In this document: positions 21,183-33,160 of the stretch, in pieces
Position numbering within the stretch: the stretch's first letter is position 1
How the letters are laid out: every line of letters begins with the position of its first letter
From: Dipteris shenzhenensis
Taxonomy: Eukaryota; Polypodiophyta; Polypodiopsida; Gleicheniales
Reading direction: 5' to 3' (one strand)
DNA: 64,000 nt
Assembly: GCA_047967505.1 (NCBI GenBank)
Contig: CM106539.1
The notes under the pieces: generated by a model
Database searches by the model: none
What the model was told of the DNA's origin: nothing
Seen by the model: the letters and a program-made list of their open reading frames with translations, nothing else
Made by a program: the position numbers and the translations under genes

Positions 21183-22161
21183 GTCAAATGACAGAACACA
21201 ACTACAAAGTCATCTTCGACGGTGATGAATGCACTATCAGAGACAAATCCAAAAGATGTTAGCTAGTAGCAAAAGGTGTCAAGGAAGGACGCTTATACAG
21301 AATGCTAGCTACAGTACCAGATAAGCATGCCATGTCAGCTCAAATGCAACAGATGCCACTATCTGCAAAATGGCACAAGAGATATGGTCATGTCAATTTC
21401 AAGTACTTGTTAGATGTCAGGAATCAGAATATAGCAATTGGGATTCTGAAGCTACAGTTTCTTGGAAAAGTTTGTGAAGCATGCTGCTTCGGCAAACAAA
21501 AGCGAACCAACTTTGTCAGAAGTGCCTCTCGTGCACGAGGTATTCTTGATTTGATACATACAGATGTATGGGGTTATGCCCAGACCCGCAGCATCAATGG
21601 TTCACTTTATTACTTGACCTTCATCGACAACTACAGCAGATATTGTTGGGTCTACTTTTTGAAAGAGAAATCTGAAGTGTTTTCTAGATTTCAAGAATTC
21701 AAAGCCATGGTAGAAAACCAAACAGGCAGAAAGATCAGGGTCATGAGATCAGACAGAGGAGGTGAATACATGTCTTCAACATTCATGAACTTTTGCAGAA
21801 ATCATGGCATTCGAAGACAATTCACATGTGCAGATACTCCTCAGCAGAATGCAAGAGTTGAAAGGAAGAATGGGACTTTAGCAGGCAGTGCTAGAGCAGT
21901 GCTTAGTGAAAAGCATCTTTCGAATTAGTATTGGGCAGAAGCAATAGCTACAGCAAACTACTTGCTTAATCGGCGTCCTACCGAACTGATACAGGGTATG
22001 ACTCCCTATGAAGCATTCACTGGACACAAGCCACGCATTGGGCATCTCCACATATTTGATTGCATAGCATATGCCCACATACATGATGATCATTGCAGGA
22101 AATTGGATGCAAAGTCACGCAAATGCATTATGGTTGGCTACAGTGAAGAAAGCAAAGCATT
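21183..22161 (+). pseudogene. Copia-1 integrase, interrupted
   Basis: An HHCC zinc region (WHKRYGHVNFKYL ... CEACCFGKQ) is followed by the DDE core: LIHTDVWGYA, MRSDRGGEYMS and QQNARVERKNG. A TAG at 21926-21928 interrupts the frame before YWAEAIATANYLLNRRPT. The C-terminal part reaches CIMVGYSEESKAL at about 22155, where the inverted fragment begins. Confidence 0.9.
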
Positions 22162-22785
22162 GGTGCTGTGACAACAGATGGAGTAGAGCTAGTGGCAGCT
22201 GAATCGGCCAATGGTCTAGGTGTAGACCCATCGACATACTCCCATTTGTCTTGAAGCACAAGAATGGTCTCCATTCGGTATTTCCATGTACTGTAAGTGG
22301 AGTTGTCTAACTTAGCAGATGCCTCCAGATTGAGGTTGCTAGTCGACATGGTGCAAGAAATGGACTCAAAAGTGTCGTGAAGATCTCTGTATGAATCAAC
22401 TGCAAATACACTGAAGATGCTAAGTGAAATCTCTGTACCGTCGGTGAAGATAGAACTGCAGTATATAAAATCTGATCTATATTACAAAGCTTGTGGCAAT
22501 GATGCCGGGAATAGCCAAGAGGCTTTACAAGGCTGAAATGATGTGCACGATGCCATGAGATAGCCGAATAGGCTTTACAATGATGGCATGTGTGTGTGAA
22601 ATCAAGTGCTATCTGCCCACTGAATCAATCTGCAATGCCTCCGTACTCTCTGAAGTCTCGTCACTGAACCGATAAACGTAAGGTTTCAGGTAATGTAATG
22701 ATGTGAAACCGTATGTGAACGTATGGACTGACTCCGAGTAGGTACTAGTCGAGAATTTCGGGCATGGCTTAGAGTGGCAACTTGG
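22162..22785 (-). repeat. Inverted leader plus gag-start fragment inside Copia-1
   Basis: On the minus strand this segment starts with the copia leader (GGTTTCACATCATTACATTA matches the leader near 57312) and then the gag start MSTSNLNLEASAKLDNSTYS at 22349, ending in the STPSVVTA region. It is the piece missing downstream of the PBS. Integrase/linker coding resumes on the + strand near 22790 with NRKVIISRDVIFDEE. Confidence 0.85.
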
Positions 22786-22942
22786 GGAAATTCAAAGCAT
22801 CAACCGCATCAACCGCAAAGTCATTATCTCCAGAGATGTAATCTTTGATGAGGAATCAGAATGGAAAACCTCACCTACACAGGGGATAGAAGCATCGACT
22901 TCAGAGTCATCTACAGAAAAGGTTGATGAAGAAGAGCAAGAA

Positions 22943-24520
22943 TTGCCAGCAACACCCCAAGCAGAGCCACAACAACTCAGACGGTCTACTAGGGAAAGCA
23001 GACCACCAACTAGATTGACATATGCTCAGAAAGGCAAAGCAATTCAGGTGGAAACCACCAACTATGCTCTTATGACTACCATCATGGCTACAGAAGAGCC
23101 AGTGTACTTCGAAGACACAGTAGACAAGCCAGAATGGCAAACTGCTATGAAAGAAGAAATGGATGCTTTGTATAAGAATAACACTTGGGAATTATGTGAC
23201 CTTCCACCAGGAAAGAAGGCCATAGCCAACAAATGGGTATACAAAGTGAAGTACAATCCAGATGGCAGTATTCAAAGATATAAAGCCAGATTAGTTGCAA
23301 AAGGATTCGCACAACAATATGGTCAAGACTATGATGAGACTTATGCTCCAGTAGCAAAGATGGATTCCATACAGTTCTTGATATCACTAGCGACACTCAA
23401 TAAATGGAATGTGTATCAGCTCGATGTCAAGAATGCATTTCTCAATGGTTATCTAGACGAGGAAGTCTACATGCAACAACCCGCAGGTTATGTTGAACCA
23501 GGAAAGGAGAAAAAGGTTTGCCATCTCAAGAAAAGTCTCTACGGCTTAAAACAAGCACTCAGAAGTTGGTACAACAGAATTGACAAGTATTTTGCTGATC
23601 TGGGATACATGAAATCCAATGCAGATCATACTCTCTACTACAAAGTTCAAGGGGAAGACATTACTATTGCACTTTTATACGTAGATGATCTAATTGTGAC
23701 AGGAAGCAAGGATAGCTTCATCAGAAAATTAAAACAAGACTTATCTGCAGAGTTCGACATGAAAGATCTGGGACTTATGCACTATTGTCTTGGAATTGAG
23801 TTCTGGAGAGATTCAAATAGCACATTCATGAGTCAGCTCAAGTATGTTGACAGTCTCCTGAAGAAGTTTCATATGGCAGATTGCAAGATTGCAGCCACTC
23901 CCATGGAACAGAGTTTGAAACTTACTAAAGATTCAGAAAAGCCTACAGTCAATGACAGATACTATAGGCAGCTCATTGGATCTCTTATATATCTGACAAT
24001 CACACGGCCAGATATTTGTTATGCAGTAAGCTCACTAGCACAGTTTATGGCAAGTCCAAAACAGTCTCACTGGAATGCAGCCAAAAGAGTCTTGAGATAC
24101 ATCAGAGGAACAAGACAGTTTGGGATAGAATACAGAAAAAGTCATCCACGGTTGCATGGATACTATGACAGTGACTATGCCGAAGATCATGAGACTAGGA
24201 GATCGACACAGGGATATGCATTTTTCCTTGGTCAAGGTGCTATATCATGGTTGTCTAACAAACAACCAACTGTTTCTTTGCCTTCGACTGAAGCAGAATA
24301 TAGAGCACTCACTACAAGTGCATGTGAGGCTATATGGCTCAGAAGACTATTGTCAGAAACAGATTACTTTGATGAGTCAAAGCCAACAACAATATACTGT
24401 GATAATCAATCGGCTCAAGCATTGGCCAAAAATCCAGTATATCACTCCAGGACAAAGCACATTGATGTCAGAGAGCGCTTCATTAGAGAAAGAGTGTTAC
24501 TTGGTGACATCACTTTGTAG
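22943..24520 (+). CDS. Copia-1 reverse transcriptase-RNase H
   Basis: An intact frame of 525 codons; coding similarity already begins near 22790. RT motifs: KARLVAKGFAQQYGQDYDET, YQLDVKNAFLNGYLDEEVYM, LKKSLYGLKQALRSWY, YVDDLIVTG. RNase H motifs: YYDSDYAEDHETRRSTQGY, SLPSTEAEYRALTTSACEAI, YCDNQSAQALAKNP, SRTKHIDVR. The frame ends at a TAG (24518-24520) just before conserved C-terminal residues HCDSKENVADIFTKPLG, which follow in frame. It would copy element RNA into cDNA. Confidence 0.95.
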   Translation: MPATPQAEPQQLRRSTRESRPPTRLTYAQKGKAIQVETTNYALMTTIMATEEPVYFEDTVDKPEWQTAMKEEMDALYKNNTWELCDLPPGKKAIANKWVYKVKYNPDGSIQRYKARLVAKGFAQQYGQDYDETYAPVAKMDSIQFLISLATLNKWNVYQLDVKNAFLNGYLDEEVYMQQPAGYVEPGKEKKVCHLKKSLYGLKQALRSWYNRIDKYFADLGYMKSNADHTLYYKVQGEDITIALLYVDDLIVTGSKDSFIRKLKQDLSAEFDMKDLGLMHYCLGIEFWRDSNSTFMSQLKYVDSLLKKFHMADCKIAATPMEQSLKLTKDSEKPTVNDRYYRQLIGSLIYLTITRPDICYAVSSLAQFMASPKQSHWNAAKRVLRYIRGTRQFGIEYRKSHPRLHGYYDSDYAEDHETRRSTQGYAFFLGQGAISWLSNKQPTVSLPSTEAEYRALTTSACEAIWLRRLLSETDYFDESKPTTIYCDNQSAQALAKNPVYHSRTKHIDVRERFIRERVLLGDITL

Positions 24521-24723
24521 CATTGTGATAGCAAAGAAAATGTTGCAGACATCTTTACCAAACCACTCGGTAAAGAGCTATGAGAAACACCGACTAGCTC
24601 TTGGTTTGACGCAGAGGAAGGACATTCCCATTAAAGGGGTGTGATGGAATGTAATGCTCAGTCCTTCTTCGATTCCCCAGAATCATCATGTTGAGGGAAG
24701 GCCTACTTCATGATGTTGATCTT

Positions 24724-24732
24724 GAGGGAAGG
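24724..24732 (+). promoter_or_regulatory. Polypurine tract of Copia-1
   Basis: GAGGGAAGG directly precedes the TG of the 3' LTR, as required for plus-strand priming. Confidence 0.85.
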
Positions 24733-24989
24733 TGTTGAGAGTTCACACTCAACATCATGTGATCATGTGTGCATAGCACCATCACGTGATCATATGTGCA
24801 TAGCACTAACCTTATAGAGTGCTATAAAGGAAAGGGTTAGATCCCTTAACCGTAACCCTAAAAGGGTTTGTATATATTCTATTTTTTCAACTAAATCTAG
24901 TGTACAGTTAGTCATTTGTGGTGTGCTCTCTAGCTGTGCCCTCACTCCTCATCTCCACTCTTCTCCTCTCCCCTCTTCATATTTTGTTA
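24733..24989 (+). repeat. 3' LTR of Copia-1
   Basis: It is nearly identical to 20245-20500; the terminal CA is TA here. It is followed by GTGGG, the target duplication. Confidence 0.95.
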
Positions 24990-25099
24990 GTGGGTCACCC
25001 TCTCATGGATTTGCATGAACAAATATAGGATTGTCTCTTCAAACATGCTTGTTACTTCTTTAACATCTTACCTTTTAAGTTTTTGAATCTAGAAGGGGT

Positions 25100-25524
25100 T
25101 TGGTTCTTTAATAAAAGCGATAACAAGCTGGGGTAAACATGCATTACCTGTCTACCCAATTGAAGCTATGATGTTCTAACACTTAGTTTCTCTTGGATGG
25201 TGGCAGGTAAGTTGACCCTGACCTTGGTCTGCAGACCTCCGGATGGATTTGGCACTTGGATTTCTTGTTTACAATTTGGTTATGATTGAGAATTATTTCA
25301 CTCCACATGTGATGTTTTGCTTAAAAATGCTACCTGGCTGTGGACCATTGATGTAGAGTCTGTGTTTTTGGACAAGCTACTTTATTTCATTCCACTTAGT
25401 ATCATGTACTTGTATCCTTGAATTTTTTTAGTATTTGGTACATGTTATCCAAATGGTGGAAATAACTATATGGTTCAATTTTGATGGGAGTACTAATTTT
25501 GAACACAAACACACACACACACAC
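25100..25524 (+). repeat. Dispersed repeat family A, copy near 25 kb
   Basis: It has the same block order as 2645-3168 and ends in a short (AC)n at 25509-25524 after GATGGGAGTACTAATTTTGA. No coding potential is evident. Confidence 0.75.
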
Positions 25525-26925
25525 ATGCATGCACATAGGCACCCACACAACCGCATACACGAGTCATGTACATGGAAGGGAGGACAAGGGTCTTATCATT
25601 ATAAATAGGCTTCGTAAGAGAAGTTGAGACATATTGAGGAGACGGGCCATAGTCAAACCTCCTTGTTGGAGGAGTGCTGTCAGTATGTGGCATTCAGATG
25701 GGATATATGACAGAGAAACTGGTTTGCTCTAGAAGGTTATTGACTAGTGCTGGGCGCCAACCCTTAAATTAGCCCAGAGTATTTTGATGGATGCTTTTTT
25801 TTTTTTTGGGGAGGGGGGCGGGGAGGGGGGGGATGAACTCTCCTTTTGTTGGACATGTCCCATCTCGAATTGGTCTTTTTCCATATCCATCAATGCCTCT
25901 ATGAGACGGTGGCATCCACACCATCTGACCCTGAACTCAAGGCAATGACTTGAAGATAGGTCGAGCACATGTGCACATCTGTTTGATTTCTACTTCAAAA
26001 AGTTGCCTGTCGGAAGGTATTGGAATTAGGGGCACATGCCTACGTGAAGTATGCCAGACTTCGCTGGATTTACAGTCACATGTGTAGGCCAATATTATGA
26101 GGTTGCTCAATGGGCAATAAGGGTGGGATGATCCATTGCTGTAGGCATTGATTGGTCAATGGGTACGATCCATTGCTGTAGGTGCTGATTGGTTATCGGG
26201 CTCCAACCTGATACCTTGCCTGCTTGTGTATACCAATTGCAAGTGTCAGGCAGGGATTAGACTTTATCCTTTCATCCATTACGAATTTTGGTGCCATGTC
26301 AGCTGCTCCCCCTCGAAAGGGCATGCTAATAGACTCATGTGCCCAGGTTGGAAGGCTTCATGGGTGTATTGGATAAAGTAAGCCTCTGTGGACTGAAGCA
26401 AAGGGTGTGCTAGGGCCCTTATTGAGTGCTATGCTAAGCTAACTCGAAACTGAAAAACTGAAACACAAAATCCGAAACCCATCGTCGTGGTGGCACTTTG
26501 ATGGGCTGCAAAGATGTCCCGCGGTGGAGAATGTGGTCTCCTAGACCTATATATTCTGATGGCCTATGTTCAAGAGTGAAGCCTCGTCTCTACATTGATT
26601 TAGAGTTGCACTCGTGTCATAGAGTCCTTGTTCCTCTTCACAAGCTATCTTGCCTAACATGAATCATTTCTTATTTCTAGGTTTGATTTCTTTATTTGAA
26701 ATAGGATACAATATGGTGCGATGCAGATTGTCATGAGATAGGCCAGGCATCGATCGTGCGTGGTGTGGTCACTTTGCGTGTCGTGGGTAGCCTCTCCATG
26801 TGTGTGGTCACTCTTCGTGTCGTGGGTGGTCTTTGGAGGTGTGCCTCGAGGAGAGAGAGATGTTCAAAGATCTACTCTAACACCCACAAAACACACACAC
26901 GCACATTGTGATTGCAAAGAGAGAC
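25525..26925. other. Intergenic region upstream of the methyltransferase gene
   Basis: No supported gene. A T13 run followed by G-rich sequence lies at 25797-25833 (runs of 4-9 G). A near-duplicate phrase GATCCATTGCTGTAGGC/T occurs at 26130 and 26168. The promoter of the gene at 26926 must lie here, but I see no clear TATA box. Confidence 0.4.
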
Positions 26926-28859
26926 ATGCTAACACAACAACAAGGCCAAGGCCTTGGCTTTTCCACAGGTTTGGATCACCCATTTCTGCAGCATCATCCT
27001 CATTGCCTTCAACTGCGAGCTCCTTCTGTTGTTACTTCTTCATCTTCTTCTTTTTCTTCTTCTGTGTTGAAAAACCCAAAACCCCTCCCTCACCACCATA
27101 GCTTCTTCGCGACCTGTGCCCCTGGCCTCGAGCACCTCGTCGCTGCCGAACTCTCCTCCCCCCCCATCTCTGCTTCCGACGTCCAAATCGGTTCCTCTGG
27201 TGTCTCCTTCTCCGGCGCGCTCCTCACCGCCTTCAACGCCAACCTCTGGCTCCGCTGCGCGATCCGTGTCTTGGTCCAACTCGCTTCCTCCCCCCTTCCC
27301 CCCCGACGAGGTCGCCAGATCGACCCCATCTACGAGTTCGTGCGAGAATCCGTCGATTGGCCGACCCTGCTGGTAGAGAACGATTTTGCCAATAATGAGC
27401 AGCTGCAGGTGGTAAAGAGGGCGCCTAAGAAGGGGAATGCAGCAGCGACCAGCGGAGCTGTTGTTCATGGATTGCGGGGGACTGACAAACGCCCTGGAGG
27501 ATTCAACAAATGGAAGTTCAGAAGCTTTGCGGTGCAGACAAGAACGCACGACTGTTTGCAAGTCGACAATTCTATGTTTGCATCCGTCCGAGCGAAGGAT
27601 GCGATATGCGACTCCATTCGGAAAGCTTGCGGTGGCTGCAGACCTGATCCTCCTGAAGACGGAGGAGCTACAGCCGACGTGCCCCTTTTTCTGTCTCTTT
27701 ACAAAAATCATGCGTCCTTATACAGGGACATGAGCGGTATAAGTTTACACAGGAGAGGGTACAGGGATGTCATGCACCGAGCGAGCTTGAATGAAGCTGT
27801 CGCTGCTGGTGTGCTAACCATCGCCGGGTGGAATCCCCGAATTCCAGGCTTTGGAGCTTGCAACCAAACTGCTCTTTCGCAAGGCATGTCTTTATTGGAT
27901 CCCATGTGTGGCTCAGGAACTTTACTCATTGAGGCAGCACTGATGGCATGTAATAGAGCGCCTGGCTTAATGCGCTCGCGTTGGCCTTTCCAGGTGACGT
28001 GCATTTATTCTCGAGTCTTCGTGTCAGCGTTTTCCATAGCTACACATGTAGACGTCGAGAGGACTACTGAATGGAGGTTGTGAATTTCAGGAATCACTAT
28101 GCATAGGAATCTTCCACGCATGGCTTTTGCTTGCACTAAACATTACTATTTGGTTTAGTTTTCTGTGAATTTCTTTATTCATCTAATCGACCATTTTGCA
28201 GACCTGGCATGATTTTGATGAACATCTATGGAGGGCTTGTCAGGACGATGCTGCGACAGCTAAAATTTGTCCACCAGATGGGCTTAGACTTTTTGGCAAC
28301 GATATTCATCAAGGCGCACTTTCTTTGTGCATGAAAGATGCAAAATCTGCCGGAGTGCATGATCTTCTTGAGCTTTGCTGCAAGGATTGCAGGGATTATA
28401 TGCCTCCAACGAAGCCTTCCTTAGTGGTGGTTAATCCTCCCTGGGGTACCCGGCTTGGAATGAACAGGTGAGATATGAATGCCTTGCTTTCCTGGAGGCA
28501 TACCTTTTCGTGGGAAATTTTCAATAGGTAACACACGCAGTATTTATATGCCAAAAACTTGTCCTTTATTTGGTTTTCTTTTGTTTGACAAAATTCTGAC
28601 CCCGCACTTGTTTTGCTTTGAGTACAGAAATGAAGAATACGAAGATGTCATCCCCATATGGCAAGGCCTCGGGCAGTTTTTAAAGCAGAGATGCAACCGT
28701 GCAGATGTCTATGTTCTTAGTGGAAATTCATTGGCAACTAGAGGTCTGCGGATGAGAACGGACAAGAAATGGTCAATTACTGTTGGGGGTATAGATTGCA
28801 AATTGTTGCACTATTACGTTCTGCCCCCCAAAAGTACAATCAATGCTGAGGATTTGTGA
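26926..28859 (+). CDS. THUMP/UPF0020-type rRNA guanine-N2 methyltransferase, probably plastid
   Basis: Exons are 26926-27993, 28202-28467 and 28628-28859, with introns bounded by CAG|GTGACG...GCAG and CAG|GTGAGA...ACAG. The spliced frame is continuous, 521 codons. I start at the ATG at 26926; no upstream in-frame ATG was noticed. Residues 1-58 are rich in Ser, His and Gln and poor in acidic residues, like a transit peptide. FFATCAPGLEHLVAAEL (from residue 60) matches the start of the RlmL family. SGISLHRRGYRD leads into the methyltransferase domain: SAM-binding DPMCGSGT at residue 325 and catalytic NPPW at 434. Bacterial RlmL methylates G2445 of 23S rRNA; I infer the same type of reaction in the plastid. 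It stands alone among repeats and is the only intact host gene in the window. Confidence 0.9.
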
Positions 28860-29498
28860 GCATACACGGAACGTGTCTTGTGTGTATGAATGATCATCAT
28901 TATCTCATACCGATTAATCGTTGCGAAGTCCTTGCTCACTGTTTTCTTCCATGTAATGAATTCTGTCGTGATATTGAGGAGCGATTTGAGGGTGCAAGGC
29001 CCTTTGTAGCATACAGCTTAACCAGTTGTTAGAGATGTAGAAATGCTGATAATGATTGTAAGGCATAACGGGAGTTTTAATGATTGCATGGCATATGGTT
29101 ATTTTGGAGCCCAATGCAATTGTAATGTGATGTGCTGGATCATAGCGCATCCAGTCGTAAGTTTAGATATTAGTATTGCAGTTGAGAAAGCAAAGCTTTT
29201 GTGTTTGCTTATTGCAGACAACACGGCCAAGTATTGCCTTGCCCAATTGCAGCGTGCAGAAAGACAGCAAGGTTATGCAAGCCAATAAACCATCCCCCAC
29301 TTTTAGGCTAAGAGCTGAGCTAAAACTTGGTCAGGCTAAATACAAGAAAGCCACTCCAGTTGTCATATCTGGTCTTGTGTGAGGAGAAGGTTACGTGAAC
29401 TTCATAAAGGATAATCAGTAACATGCTGAACTGGAAGCTTTTAATGCATTACGGTGCTCTCTAAAGTAGAGTGCAAAGATACAAATGGAAAGTTGTTA
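28860..29498 (+). other. Downstream flank / 3' UTR region of the methyltransferase gene
   Basis: No further coding exon is supported; short frames here are not conserved motifs. The 3' UTR probably ends in this AT-rich interval, but I cannot place the polyadenylation site. Confidence 0.4.
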
Positions 29499-29874
29499 GA
29501 GGGCCTCCCTGCGCCAGCCAGTGGTGCTTGGGGAGCCCTACTAGCAGGATCCTTTTGCAGCCCCGCGCTGCTAAAATGCTGAGTGATGCCACTTTCCTGG
29601 CAGTGCACTGCTGCCCTGGCTGCCTGGATTTTCCAGATTCCAGCCCAGCATTCCACTGCTGGACTGGCTAAATGGAGCCTCATTCTCTGAAACTGCCAAG
29701 GCGGGCCTTCATTCCCGAGTGCTGGGGACCTGCAAAGCAAGTTACAGGAGGTGCAGCTGGTTGGCTCCTGCCTGCAGTTCATCAATCCAGAGACGCGGGG
29801 ACGTGCTTCCCTTGAAATGAGGAAATGCTGAATGGGCAGCCTCCCCAGCCTCAGTGAGACGCGGGGAGGCCCTC
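29499..29874. mobile_element. PIF/Harbinger (Tourist-like) MITE, 376 bp
   Basis: The left end GAGGGCCTCCCTGCG (29499) is the inverted repeat of the right end CGCGGGGAGGCCCTC (29874), with one mismatch. It is flanked by TTA at 29496-29498 and 29875-29877. A 3-bp TTA duplication is the PIF/Harbinger signature. The interior is markedly GC-richer than the flanks and has no transposase; the 159-codon frame across it on the minus strand shows no recognised domain. Confidence 0.8.
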
Positions 29875-29877
29875 TTA

Positions 29878-30246
29878 GAGCAGGGAGGATGCATGTGGGG
29901 AATGAACCAAGGAAAGGCATATTGTTCCAACATAGTTTATCCCATCTAAGTGTCTTGGGTGAAGTACTTTCCCCAAGCCGATGGGACTTGGACCATTGTG
30001 AAACTCCTTCCCTGTAGTTACGCCCATTGTACTTGTTGTGTGGTCACAATTGTACATGGGTGCCTTCGTGTGGAGGGTGTGATTTACCAATGATTTCCTT
30101 GTTTGCCTAAGTATTGATGCACGTGTAGATCTGTAAGGGGATTAAGTGATGGAGATGCACTCCGGCTTGAAGGCAAAAAATTGAAGGTGCTTCTAGGTGA
30201 GCTTCAATTGAGCTGTTTTATTTGTGTGAATTGTTGCCTCATCTTT
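29878..30246. other. Intergenic sequence
   Basis: No gene, RNA or repeat recognised between the MITE and the LINE relic. Confidence 0.4.
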
Positions 30247-33160
30247 TTATTGCTTGTACTTTGAATAGAGGTTTTCTTTTTTGGGGGGCAAAGAAAAGAA
30301 TGTTTGAAAAGCCAACCAATACAAGTCAGCAATCCTAAAGGCGCTGATCATGGGAAACAAAATTAGAAAACCGGCTGGTTTCCAAAGAACCCAGCCTATT
30401 GCGTAGGGAATCTCTGGTACAGGGCTAACAATCAAGGCGGAGGACTATACAGCCAATGAGTCCCTGATGGAGTGAAAACATAAAAAATACCAGCAGGGCC
30501 AAGCCTTGCGGAAATGTTCTTGACGTTCGGTGGCCCCTCTAGATCCCGACATCTTGCGCTCCCAAATGGTGCGTAGGGTGTAATGATGTCCTACAAGATG
30601 GTGACCAATGTGGTTCACCAGGTTGCAACAAGCAATCTATACATTCCACGCCGTAATACAGGCCATTGGTTCCCATACTCTATCCTTCGGAGAAGAGAGA
30701 GGGCAACTTTGGTTGGAGGAATTGCCTCATGTAGCTTGATTTTGTGGATGCTCTGTCCATGTATCCTGTAGGATGGGGAGACCTTGTTGATGGAGAAGGC
30801 ATGGGCCTCCTCTGTCAACTAGTAGTCATGCCCTCAGTGAAGTCCCTCTAAATTCTCTACATCCGATCTACAATTCATAGGGACCCCATCTGAGCACTGA
30901 GGCAGCTCCAGTGACCAACTAAAAGATGTCATAAATCTTTAGTGGCCGTAGGTTGGACCACATGTGCGTCTAGATTCTCGACTTGATCTCCTGGGACACT
31001 TGTTGTTTCACCAATGTTTCTCTTTGGTAGTCCAAGCTAAGGACTCTACTTGAAGGCATTGTCTTATGTGGTGTTGTGCAAGAGAAAAAGGCTACTGTCT
31101 CCACGCAATCTGAGTGACCTTCTAGCCCACTAGAATCACACACTTGCATCTCACTAGACCTCGTAGAGAGGACGACCTTCCTAGAGTCAAAGGCGCATCG
31201 TGATTCGAGATATGACGAGGGTTGATGAGCCACTCCTTGCCCAAATAGCCTACTATCCTCATCATTTGCCAATGAATCAAATCCAGACTCCCATCCATCT
31301 CTGGGTCTCTCGTTCATTGGTCGGAGGAGCCCTCCTAGCCCCACTCGGAAGAAATTAGTCCTACCACGCTTAATCATAATCCTCAAGGGTGCCCCTATCT
31401 TGGACAACTGAACCAAGGCACCCTATCCTGGAGAACTGAGTCAACTATCGACTAACTGCCCAGGTTTGGAGTGTTGTGCGCCATGACTCAAGAATGGCTG
31501 CGTAAATCTCCCTCATCTGTTGGCTTGCCCCTCAGAGATGAGAGATGGCATCCAACCGTGCCTCTGCCTTTCTGGGGAGCCTGCTCCAAGTCCCGAAAGA
31601 GGTGGTTGGACCACTGTTCCATTGTGACGAACTTACATAAGTCCACTTACTGAGCATGTGACCATCTTGGTATCTTCGAATGCCAAATAAGAGGCTAGTA
31701 ATGAAACTCCTCCTTGCATCGAGGCTGAGCCCGGATGAGGCCTTCTACCAACCGTTGCCAAATCTTGTGGAGAATCTGCATTAGTGGGGAGCCCTTGTGA
31801 GAGGGGCCTTTGAGAAGATCCACCCATGAGACTATTGCCCTCCTATTGCCACTGACCACCTGTGAATGGGGAATTCCTGAGAACCACCGTTGGAGTAGGA
31901 GCTTCCATGGTTCTATGCCTAGGGTGAGACCACACATAATTAGCTTGCCAAGGGGGCTCTACTTTGCATCTCAAGGTCAATATGCCCAATCCTCTGAGTT
32001 TAGGAGCTTCTAGGGTTTTGTGCCTAGGGTGAGACCACACATAACTAGATTGCCAAGGGGCCTCTACTCTGCATCTTTAGGTCAATGATGCCCAATCCTC
32101 CGAGTTATTGGGGCATGATCATTGTCTGCCATGTAACTGTCTATGGTGTTCCATGTATCTCAGTCTATGGTGTTCCTTGTGCCATCTAATGTTGACCATA
32201 TGAAGTTACACACCAAGCACCTGAGCTACCCCATGCAACCCCTATGAAAACACCAACAAGAGGCTATGTACTAGGTTGTAGCGAGGCCACTAGGGAGTCA
32301 CCTACTAGGGAGGGTTTGGTTGAGCTCCAGTAGAGGAGCTTGTGTCAGCACACACTCTCTAAAGCCGGGGCTATTTGATGCTTTATTAAAATGTCTATAC
32401 CCACTTGTCTGCCTCAGCGGGATCCAATGAAAGCCAATGTCAGCCCCCAATCGTGGATCTCTTGAATGTCCTTTGTCATTGTAAGGAAGCCAATAGATTT
32501 GGTCCAGTTAATTATAGGTCCGGATGCTATGCAATAAACATCAAATGCCTACCTGACCGCCTCTAGGCTTGCTATTGAACCCTCCACGTAAAGGGCAGTG
32601 TCATCTGCAAACTCCAGGACCGATGCTCCTCTTCTTGTCAAATTAGGAGCCTCATCCTAGTGAGGTCTACAGTCTGAGAGCATAAAAATTAGCCTAGCAC
32701 CTCAGCTACAAAGAGGAACAAGAAAGGGGCAAGGGGGCATCTCTGTCGAACCGAGCAAGTGAGAGAGAAGACCTCACCCATATAGCCACCAATAAGGTTT
32801 TGACTGGAACTCGTTGCATACAAAGGTTGAAACACCTCTGATCCACCAGTTTGAGAATCCTAGTCTCCGCATAGTGTCCTCCAAGAAGGACCACTCCACC
32901 GTGTCATAGGCCTTTCCAAAATCCAAGAGAAGGATCGCAAGTGGCTGAGACTCCTCCCTGGCCCACCAGTCCACTATATCCCAGAAGGTGAAAATGTTGT
33001 CTAGGAGGCTGAACTCTTGAACAAAACCTATTTGCATATCATGAATAACGCCCATTAATTGGGGCCCATATGCAAACTCAAGACTTTGGCTGAGATCTTG
33101 TACGTGGTGTCCAGTAGAGTGATCAGTCTCTTGTCCCCCGCCACCCTTTGGGATCAAACG
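30247..33160 (-). pseudogene. LINE (L1-type) RT and C-terminal region, degenerate
   Basis: On the minus strand, 33157-32774 encodes L1-clade RT motifs: IGFVQEFSLLDNIF (usually GFvxgRxixDNi), LAILLLDFGKAYDTVEWSF (motif A) and RRLGFSNWWI. Lower down in other frames follow RQRCPLAPFLFL (motif B, about 32720), and FADDTALYVEGS (motif C, about 32600). A LRGLGILTLR motif typical of the region after RT is present twice because of a ~108-bp tandem duplication at 31897-32108. The element would have inserted by target-primed reverse transcription; stops throughout make it inactive. The 3' end is near 30250. Confidence 0.8.

Larger units (their letters stand above)
20245..24989 (+). mobile_element. Ty1/copia retrotransposon Copia-1, rearranged
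   Basis: LTRs of 256-257 bp lie at 20245-20500 and 24733-24989. They are flanked by the same 5-bp target duplication GTGGG (20240-20244 and 24990-24994). The PBS TGGTATCAGAGC follows the 5' LTR and a polypurine tract precedes the 3' LTR. Internal order is gag remnant, protease, integrase, RT-RNase H, as in Ty1/copia. The leader and gag start are missing from their normal place and are found inverted at 22162-22785. LTRs differ at only a few positions, suggesting a fairly recent insertion. Confidence 0.95.

Noticed and set aside
27040-27711. 223-codon antisense frame over the methyltransferase exon
   Set aside because: It is a shadow of the GC-rich first exon; the sense strand has conserved motifs and proper splice sites.
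29441-29920. 159-codon minus-strand frame
   Set aside because: It spans a GC-rich MITE from end to end; no recognised domain.
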